DNA of 64,000 nt. Origin: Pelodera strongyloides. Its lineage: Eukaryota > Nematoda > Chromadorea > Rhabditida > Rhabditidae. The DNA lies in assembly GCA_036852015.1 (NCBI GenBank), contig JAANDG010000496.1, forward strand, positions 45,820 to 109,819, given 5' to 3'. A program made the translations under genes and the position numbers. A model generated the notes under the pieces. That model searched no databases, was not told the origin of the DNA, and saw only the letters and a list, made by a program, of their open reading frames with translations. Below, piece by piece: positions 57,110 through 64,000 of this stretch. The first letter of the stretch is position 1; each line of letters starts with the position of its first letter.

Positions 57110-57345
57110 TCTTATTATATAAAGGAGAAGAGTTTACTTTTTTGTTTGTGTGAACAAAACGAAAATTAGAATATCTAAAGGCTATAAAAAAAGAGTCAGA
57201 GCTTGGTCTTGAGAAAGCGAAATCGAAGCTTATTGCATGATTTTTCAATATACGTTGCAAAAGTTTCATATAGATGTGCTCATTGTTCCTGCATTTTGAA
57301 CCTTGAAGTATAGAAAAGTCGCCTCAGGCGGCGATATCCGTCTGG
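57110..57345 (+). mobile_element. Non-autonomous Helitron, type 1
   Basis: TCTTATTATATAAAGG start after an A, CGCCTCAGGCGGCG hairpin and CCGTCTGG end before a T. It is present in the right arm of the B/C inverted duplication only, so it inserted after the duplication or was lost from the other arm. Confidence 0.82.
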
Positions 57346-57539
57346 TTCTATTTATCTCACGGAACATTTTTTTGGGTTGAAGGTAGTTTATGGAGTGGCT
57401 GACTGTTTTTTTTTTATTTTCTCAAAAGTAGGTCAATTATTACTATTATTAGATCTAACACTTCACACTTTTCAATAAAATATGAAAATAAAACATCTCA
57501 AATATCTGCATTCGTCTCCAGTTATGCTAAGTGGGGGTC

Positions 57540-57645
57540 GAATTGGGGTCTATTTTTTATTCTAATTTATGCTCATTTGCATATGATACATAAGAAATCA
57601 GGGGTACGCGATGCGTTTCAAAAACCGGCCGGTATTTCGCTTTAA
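57540..57645. mobile_element. Pal-A right-half fragment
   Basis: TTTGCATATGATACATAAGA centre to CCGGTATTTCGCTTTAA end; the left arm is absent. In the right arm of the B/C inverted repeat. Confidence 0.65.
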
Positions 57646-57723
57646 CGTTAATCTTCTGTTCTGTACTGGTGCGAGGCAAAGGAATATACATATCCGGGTA
57701 GTCTTTTGATTGGCTTTGGGAGA

Positions 57724-57852
57724 GAAGGCAGATGGAGAAAATTGACCCTCGGGGAAATAGTCCCTGGGGACAGAAAATAGCATTCTAATTAGAGAGGCAG
57801 AGAAAAAGACGGGGAATTCCCCATGGGGAATTGAGTGGTGAATACGGCCTCT
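57724..57852. mobile_element. Foldback related to GGCCGTATTCACCA group (minus orientation)
   Basis: Ends GAGTGGTGAATACGGCC at the right, AGCATTCTAATTAGAG in the middle. Conserved remnants lie in the matching place of the left arm (54915-54950). Confidence 0.6.
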
Positions 57853-58199
57853 GGATTCCCCATCGGCATTCTGAGGAGCGTTCCAAATTGACATGGTTAC
57901 CTGAGAATATGATTTTTATGTTGCCATACCGACATTTGCATATTCACCTCGCTACGTTATATCTATCTACCCATGCTAGTCAAATCATCTTCATTTTATG
58001 GGGGTTTCACATTGCCTATAACCTATAACGAACGCATTTTTGGAGCTACATATAAGAAAATTTTAGTTTCCAAATTAAATGTGCAAGTTTGTGCCAAAAA
58101 TAAGTTAACCAAAAAAAGCAGACGACAGTTGACGACTAATCAATGCAAACTAGCTGAATGTTTTCAAAAGACCTATTTCAGAAAAAAAGGAGCTCTCAA

Positions 58200-61100
58200 A
58201 TGGAGCTGCCCGCAGATTTTCAACGGCTCAATTTGGTAGACAATCGGCAAGATAAGCTAGATCAATCTATCATCACTTCTGCCGATGGAGATCATTTTAG
58301 CTTCATCCCGACAGAAATTCTGGAAATTATTTTCTCGTTTCTGAGACCGAAGTTCCTACATCAGGGCGTTCTACCGGTGTGCAGAAGGTTTCATGGGTGA
58401 GGCTGATAAACTAGTTTCTGGTGTTTTAAATACCATTCGGGATGCTTCTATTGTATGTTTAAAAGACCTTTTTTTGAGTAAGATCAGGTTTAGGCTTATA
58501 CTTTATATATACTTGTGTATTTGATTGGGTTCAGTGGCATGTGAGTTCATCGCTTACGAAACACGCGAAAGATTGCGAAAATCGAATGCAAATCCGGTAG
58601 CAGGGTGCGCGGCGCCTTAGCCCTACCTTCGCCAGATGTTCGCGATGACTACGATCCTCAGTGAACTCGCGAGCACATGCGGGACATGCGAGAGTCTGGC
58701 GAAGATGGAGTGAGGTGCAAGTTGTAAGCGCGTCTTTTTTCTCTGAAAGCTCGTGCTTAGTTACTAAATAAATCAGTGGTTTCGTTGTTTTCCGTACAAA
58801 TTCGAGCCGTACCATATGTTCGCATTTACCTGAAATATGCATAAGTTGGAACATGTTGATAATGGCGCATTCGAGATGGACATTTCCGGAAAAGAAACAG
58901 AAAACTTTTGGTTCGAGATGGATTTCACCAGAAAAGAATGCAATTGCCACGCAGACACATACAAATGATCGATTGATTTTAGTTTCAATTACGGTACATT
59001 TGCATTTTCAACAATTATTTTGCATGTATTATTTTTTTTCTCTGTGTTCATCTCGAACCACTTTTTTCTTTTCCGGGAAATGTCCATCTCGAATGCGCCC
59101 TTATGTACACAGTAGGGCTTAGGCTTAGGCTTAGGCTTAGGCTTAGGCTTAGGCTTAGGCTTAGGCTTAGGCTTAGGCTTAGGCTTAGGCTTACTGAAAG
59201 AATACATTTTACAGGATTTTGTCGGATAAAAAATGGTGGATACGCAGAATTCGGGTATGTTTTTACGGAATAAAGAGTTTTCAAATTCTTTTTAGCTTTC
59301 GCCTTTTCAATTTCCGTTGCACCAAATTCCCATCTGGCACCAATCTGGCACCAATCTGGCACCAAATTCCCAATCAAAAATACGCTAGCGCCAGGTATTC
59401 CTCACTTATTTACAACCATTCCAAACAAATAATACATTACAGAATCATCATTTGAATGCTCGTTTATGTGAAGCTGAATTGGGAAACGCGGAATTTTCAC
59501 CAGTGAGGTTTGTAAAAGATTCGTATTTAAAGCAAGCTGTAATCAATTTTGTCGAGAGAGCTAAAAAAAAATTCTTAAATTGTCTAAATCCCACCTTCCA
59601 TGGTACGATTTGTTTTGTAAGTGCTGGGGTCTAAATGAACTATGTCCAGAGCAAACTACGTACGCATGGGGCTGGATCTGGAAACAGGTTGTGCAGAGGT
59701 CTTTGTTGTACTATACTATACGCATAAATAGTAAACTTGTGGTATTTTGCTATGGCCTCATCCATTTACCTTATTCAAAAAGGGAATTAATCCTTTTAGA
59801 ACATACGACGCCATGCTGAGAGAAGAAAGTATGCGAAAGGATTGGAACGAACGAAAAAGGTTTGATTTTGGGAGAAATTTACGGATATAATTGGATTGGC
59901 GATGTTTACGCATGCAATTGGCACATTTTTCGCACGCAATTGGCCATTTCCGCTAATGTAAATGGCGAATTTTACGGGGCGAGTTTTTCGCGCGCCATTG
60001 GCGAGTTTTCGCATGCGTTACGCCTGCTTTCACAGTTAGAGCGCGACAGACCGTACATTCGGTGCTTGAACGGGCTCTTCCTTATTTTCTTACCTTTTCG
60101 CTAGATAGATATTCATTTAACGATAATTATCCGGCAATTGCAGGTTGGTAATCTCGACTGGAGAACGTCCTATCGTTGGCGTTAAACTGTTCGAAAGGGC
60201 TGGGGAGAAATACTGTATATCAGCTTCCGGTACTCATGAACGCAGCTTCGATAACTGCATCCAACTATGGAACATGGACGTGTCAAAGGTATACGCACGT
60301 ACCCATTGCCGTAGTAATTATCTTTGTTATTCGAAAAAGTTGCCGCTCACTTCCAGAGGCATCGACGGAGATTTATCTCAGAAAAATTAGGGAAATTTTT
60401 TCATTCGTGGGCATGTGCCTTTCAAAACCGAAATACCGGCCGTTTGTAGCGCATCATGCTCAGCTGAATTCTTATGCATTTATGCTAAATGTGTGGACGG
60501 ATTGAGATCGAGTTTGTACTCTGGTCTTCAGCCGCGCAGCGCGCAAATGTGTAAAATATTGCAAATTTGCATTGAAAACTTCGAGAAACAGAGAAACCTC
60601 TTTTCTGCGTCTCCGCCTTTCCCATATCAAAAATCCATCTCTTTTCCGCGGACGCGGTTATTTGCGCGCTGCGCGCCTGAGACAAAAATGCTTGAGTTTA
60701 TGCTCATTTTCGATTTGCACATGGTTCATAAGAATGCTGCGTTTCAAAAACCCGACCAGTGATGAGTTCGGTTACCGGTAGGAGCCGTAATAGTTCGCTT
60801 CCTCGTTTAGGACGATACCAGTGAGAGAACCCCTCTCGTGCACGAGTGTGCCGTTGGTCGTGACGAAATTCCGGCCTCAAGCTATTGGCAGGAAAGACTT
60901 TGTGAACTTGAAATGTGCAATGGAAGACGTTTTTTGACCCGCGATCACAATATAAAGCTGTGGGACATTGGCGAGGCTGGATTCCGAGTAAGCTAAACTT
61001 TTGTAAAATTCATTCGTAAACTGGTTAAAGCTAAATACTAGCCCCTTTGGAAAAGTTGCATATGATAAGCAAATCCTATGTATCCTATGCTAATTTTGCG

Positions 61101-63855
61101 CGATCGTCCACGGCAATCGCGCAAAATTAGCATAGGATACATAGGATTTGCTTATCATATGCAAATTTTCCAAAGGGGCTAGTATTTCACTTTAATACAG
61201 CTTATTGTTAGAGTGGCCATCGTGCAGTTTAAAGCGAAATACTGGCCGGTTTTTGAAACGCATCTCAAGTACTTGCATTCCTATGCAGTTATGCTAAAAG
61301 GGGTCTATTGGGGTCTAGTTTTTATTCTAATTTTTGCTAATTTGCATAAGCTGCATAAGAAAGCAGGTGTATGCGATGCGTTTCAAAAACCGGCCGGTAT
61401 TTCGCTTTAAACTGCACGATGGCCATTCTAAGCTGTTAAAGGGTCAGGCCCATTTTAAATGACCCCTATTTTTGATGATTCCATCTGATTCTCCATGTCA
61501 AATATAATAGGCTGAATTTTTTTCTAATTTTCAAGCGCAAAATTCACGCAGTATTCAGCAATATACCATGGCCAGTCATACCCAACTATATATCGCATTT
61601 GTCACGCCCCTCCGCGCTAATTGGGCAATATGCTCTATTGGGCGTGGCAATTGCGATATTGGGCAATCAGCGCGAATGGGCGTGATAACTGCGATAGATT
61701 GTTGTGTATGACTGGCCATGGTAAATTGCTGAATACTGCGTGAATTTTGCGCTTGAAAATTAAAAAAAAATTCAGCCTACTATCTTTGACATGGAGAATC
61801 AGATGGAATCATCAAAAATAGGGGTCATTTGAAATGGGCCTGACCCTTTAACAATGCTTCAAGTAATTTGTAATGTTTTAAATTGAAATGAGGTGACGAG
61901 CAGAAATGTAAAAATAGCTTCTCAAATCGGTATCTGGTGAAGCAGTCGCAATTAGTTCCTCATTTTTGCCGAACGTCCCGGATCCGGACAGGTCCCGGTC
62001 ACGGATGTTCGGTCCGGTCATAGGTCCCGGACATAAGAAAAGCGGAAAGCTCTGTTCTCTGAATTATTGGCTACATACAGCAAGCAGCTACGTTAAATTT
62101 GCGCTCCAAAAGCCAACGGCGTGCTACTTTCATGCCGCATGTACGCCGCAACGTTGCCGCTGCACGCCCTGATTACCTTGAAGGTGGCGACCTTAAAGGG
62201 ATAGGTTCACCTCGAATCACACCTTTTTTATAATTTATGTTGATAGTATGACCTATGACGGTCAAAATGCGAAAATTGCAGTAAATTTCCTTTGCTCCCC
62301 GTAGTAGGAGAGCTTGCTCAAAAAAGCTAAACTATTTCGAATCTATAAAACAATTGGAGTACCGCAGCCATGGTAAGTGGGAAATAGCGCAGGAGGCCTG
62401 GAGACGCTAGAAAATACAGGGCCTTTTTATCATCCTCTGTCTATCACAACAATATCTGCACCTCCAACCCTGTCACGCTATTTCCCATTTAGCTAGGCTG
62501 CGGTACTCCAATTGTTTTATAGATTCGAGGTAGTTTAGCTTTTTTGAGCAACCTCTCCTACTACGGGGAGCAAAGGAAATTTACTGCAATTTTCGCATAT
62601 GGACCGTCATAGGTCATACTATCAACATAAATTATAAAAAAAGGTGCAATTCGAGGTGAACCTATCGCTTTAAGTTGAGGCCAAATCTTTTTTTTCGTCT
62701 TTTCAACTTTTCAATTCAACTAGTCCAGAAAATGACGGGGAAGCCTGCAGACGATATGTGTGGACTATCACTACACGACAACACGTTGGCGTGCGGCATC
62801 TTGAGGAACTTTGTTGCTTTGCGCGATGTGAACAACGGACTACAAGTGAGTCAATTTCACAAATTTTTGTTTAGCGAACTTCAAAGATGTATATGGATAT
62901 ATATTTCGAAAGTCTGCGCAGAAAATAGAATACATAAGAAGTAGGTACACCCATTTGGTGACGATATACGGGTGGTTTACGTGAGCCAGCCCATTTGGTG
63001 ACCAGTTCGCAGCTATATCATGATCAAGTTTTTTTGGTCAAAACTGTTAGATGATGAAAGGATGTTGGTTTTTCTGTGGTTGCAGTTACTTCGTTTTCCT
63101 GTGTAACTGTTACTTTGCAGGAAATTGTGCGAAGCAACGAGCTCCCTGTTTATGGCGACCATTCGCTCATACAGGCTGTGAAATTAAAGGTATGACATCC
63201 ATTTATTATGTTCTAATGAATGACCTCTCTTGCAATGTCGCTAGAGAAATCGAGGAATGAGCGACTTGACTTACGCTACACATACGGGGAAGCGAAGACT
63301 GCGAAGGTAAGCATTTGGTGCAGGTCTGCTTCTTTTTCGTGTGTGAAAATATTGGGTGCTCACTTGGTGATCTCTCACTCTTGGTCACTATTTTTCCTCG
63401 AACTATTCTCCGCACAGTCTCGGAGGCCGCGTTCACCAACACAAAGGGAGCCCGCCTTAGGCTCACGTGCGCTCTGAATCGTTTCTGCTCTCGCACTCTC
63501 TACGACCTCTTCAGCTCCATGGGAGGCCAGGGTGAGCGCCCTGCGTGTTAGTGAATACGGCCTCAGGTCTCCAAATGTTGTGTGACCGGTGACAAAACGG
63601 GTTTATGGTGCTGATCGGCCAATGTAGGCTCTGGCCCGTTCTATTGTAGAAATTACCTTTTAAGGGTACTACGATATACGCGTTGTTCACCAACCAACTG
63701 ATGACTTTGGACGTGCGAAACCTTCGCGCCGGCCCAGTGCATCGGCACGTATTCGACGACTTACCATATATGATGTTAAATGGCGTTAGGTGCTGTAGAA
63801 CCTGGTACACCAATATGAGTGTAGCCGATGGCCTGATTCACTGCTGCCATAACGG
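58200..63855 (+). CDS. F-box/WD40-repeat protein, copy C (3' end outside window)
   Basis: Paralogue of A and B, read on the plus strand; the last two exons found in A and B would lie beyond 64000. Exons: 58200-58396, 59215-59254, 59443-59507, 60144-60288, 60811-60987, 62729-62845, 63121-63189, 63247-63306, 63665-63855. Exon 1 gives MELPADFQRLNLVDN and the F-box (FIPTEILEIIFSFL). Later exons give CIQLWNMDVSK, IKLWDIGEAGFR and MSVADGLIHCCHNG. Exon lengths and phases match A and B at nearly every border. The start follows an acceptor (CTATTTCAG, ending 58181) by 18 bases. Intron 1 holds a pure TTAGGC array just before exon 2. Role inferred from family: Skp1 binding through the F-box and target binding through the WD40 propeller. 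The exon at 63247 is the least certain. Confidence 0.72.
58862..59101. mobile_element. Foldback with GCGCATTCGAGATGGACATT ends
   Basis: GCGCATTCGAGATGGACATT at the left is reversed at the right (AATGTCCATCTCGAATGCGC). Immediately before the TTAGGC array in intron 1 of gene C. Confidence 0.7.
59114..59192 (+). repeat. Pure TTAGGC array in gene C intron 1
   Basis: 13 uninterrupted GCTTAG-phase units of the nematode telomere repeat, ending 22 bases before the exon 2 acceptor. Confidence 0.9.
59328..59368 (+). repeat. Short tandem CTGGCACCAAT repeat
   Basis: Three units of CTGGCACCAATC/AATT in intron 2 of gene C. Confidence 0.7.
60424..60765. mobile_element. Pal-A element split by a CpG-rich foldback
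   Basis: Pal-A arms (CCGAAATACCGGCC at the left; GCGTTTCAAAAACCCGACC at the right) are separated by the foldback at 60526-60684. Lies in an intron of gene C. Confidence 0.65.
60526..60684. mobile_element. CpG-rich foldback nested in Pal-A
   Basis: GCCGCGCAGCGCGCAAATG pairs with ATTTGCGCGCTGCGCGCCTG. Shares CTGCGTCTCCGCCTTTCCCAT-type centre with 56386-56561. Confidence 0.7.
61025..61195. mobile_element. Pal-C near-perfect 171-bp palindrome in gene C intron
   Basis: Third copy with the same arms and centre and TTAA at both ends. The little divergence between copies suggests recent movement. Confidence 0.88.
61229..61410. mobile_element. Pal-A element at the centre of another palindrome
   Basis: Full copy with TTAA at both ends. 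Its flanks are inverted repeats of each other (GGCCATCGTGCAGT and ACTGCACGATGGCC), so it sits at the centre of a pre-existing palindrome. Confidence 0.85.
61436..61851. mobile_element. Pal-B palindromic TTAA element
   Basis: 416 bp full copy in an intron of gene C, with TTAA at both ends and the CCATGGCCAGTCATAC inner arms. Confidence 0.85.
62193..62673. mobile_element. Pal-G palindromic TTAA element
   Basis: Left TTAAAGGGATAGGTTCACCT pairs with right AGGTGAACCTATCGCTTTAA. Inner arms pair through GACCTATGACGGTC and CTCCCCGTAGTAGGAG. Lies in an intron of gene C. Confidence 0.82.
63423..63565. mobile_element. Foldback with GGCCGCGTTCACCAACACA ends
   Basis: Same family as 5079-5220, with the centre in the opposite orientation (GCTCTCGCACTCTCTACG). 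Intron of gene C. Confidence 0.7.
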
Positions 63856-64000
63856 GTGAGAACTTTTTTGTTTATACCCACTTTTGCGCGTTGCCCGTGC
63901 TCTTGCCGTCAAGCTTCAGAGTTTTAGCAAGCGCTTGGACTGACAGCGGCCCAACAATGTATGCACTCCAAATTTCAAAACCCTTCCACAGGATAACGAA

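Larger units (their letters stand above)
54597..58167. repeat. Inverted duplication of the B and C upstream regions
   Basis: 54600-54930 matches 57845-58165 reversed (CATTCAGCTAG, CGTTCGTTATA, AGATATAACGTAGCGAGGT, TTTGGAACGCTCCTCAG). 55020-55190 matches 56862-57055 reversed (CCGCCCACCCAATGCTTATT). The unmatched centre, about 55200-56850, holds foldbacks. With the coding arms this makes a palindrome larger than 17 kb. Confidence 0.8.

Noticed and set aside
59522..59693. Possible extra exon of gene C (DLFCKCWGLNELCPEQ)
   Set aside because: It needs a frame break after the poly-A run, has no equivalent in A or B, and exon 3 joins exon 4 in phase without it in all three genes.
1..64000. CRISPR array, bacterial operon, viral genome or toxin system
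   Set aside because: No spaced identical repeats, no dense same-strand genes and no such protein motifs; the gene structure is that of a nuclear animal genome.

Overview
The window looks like nuclear DNA from a nematode-type animal genome. Introns have GT/AG borders with a short pyrimidine tract before the AG. Several genes have a splice acceptor only 1-18 bases before the first ATG, the usual arrangement where a spliced leader is trans-spliced. There are at least four arrays of TTAGGC, the nematode telomere repeat, inside introns. No bacterial operon, CRISPR array, rRNA or convincing functional tRNA was seen. Everything here comes from reading the sequence by eye; no search was run.

Genes. 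Three full-size paralogues of one F-box plus WD40-repeat protein (probable SCF ubiquitin-ligase substrate receptors) lie at 2371-7447 (minus, copy A), 46566-54068 (minus, copy B) and 58200 to beyond the right edge (plus, copy C). A fourth copy at 15128-15485 (plus, copy D) is a chimeric remnant: promoter and start of exon 1 fused to the end of a late WD40 exon. B and C are head to head and their upstream regions are inverted copies of each other. A 14-exon gene for an unrecognised 553-residue, probably nuclear protein occupies 31994-39389 (plus, gene E). A seven-exon gene for an unrecognised 193-residue helical protein lies at 42199-44991 (minus, gene G). A chain of in-phase small exons at 20147-31590 (plus, gene F) is weaker evidence for a gene with a spectrin-repeat-like stretch, whose introns hold a degenerate LINE, a satellite and other elements.

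Mobile DNA makes up much of the rest. (1) Palindromic non-autonomous elements with TTAA at both ends (Pal-A to Pal-I below). One nested copy with a matching empty site indicates a TTAA target that is duplicated on insertion, as in the piggyBac superfamily; no transposase is in the window. (2) Short non-autonomous Helitrons starting TCTTATTATATAAAGG and ending in a hairpin plus CTGG, inserted between A and T; one has an unambiguous empty site elsewhere in the window. A subtype carries an antisense tRNA-like unit and a different 3' hairpin. (3) tRNA-headed SINE-like repeats. (4) Foldback elements with GGCCGTATTCACCA-like ends. (5) Fragments of non-LTR retrotransposons.

Layout: 1-2370 TTAA elements and 3' flank of A; 2371-7640 gene A and its promoter; 7640-20146 mobile DNA with remnant D; 20147-31600 gene F with LINE; 31994-39389 gene E; 39390-42198 elements between the convergent genes E and G; 42199-44991 gene G; 45000-46565 SINE and unassigned DNA; 46566-64000 the inverted B/C gene pair. 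The most interesting material is how the repeats have reshaped genes: an exon copy of E bracketed by two Pal-A elements, the chimeric remnant D, telomere-repeat tracts in introns, and Helitrons carrying tRNA-like units.
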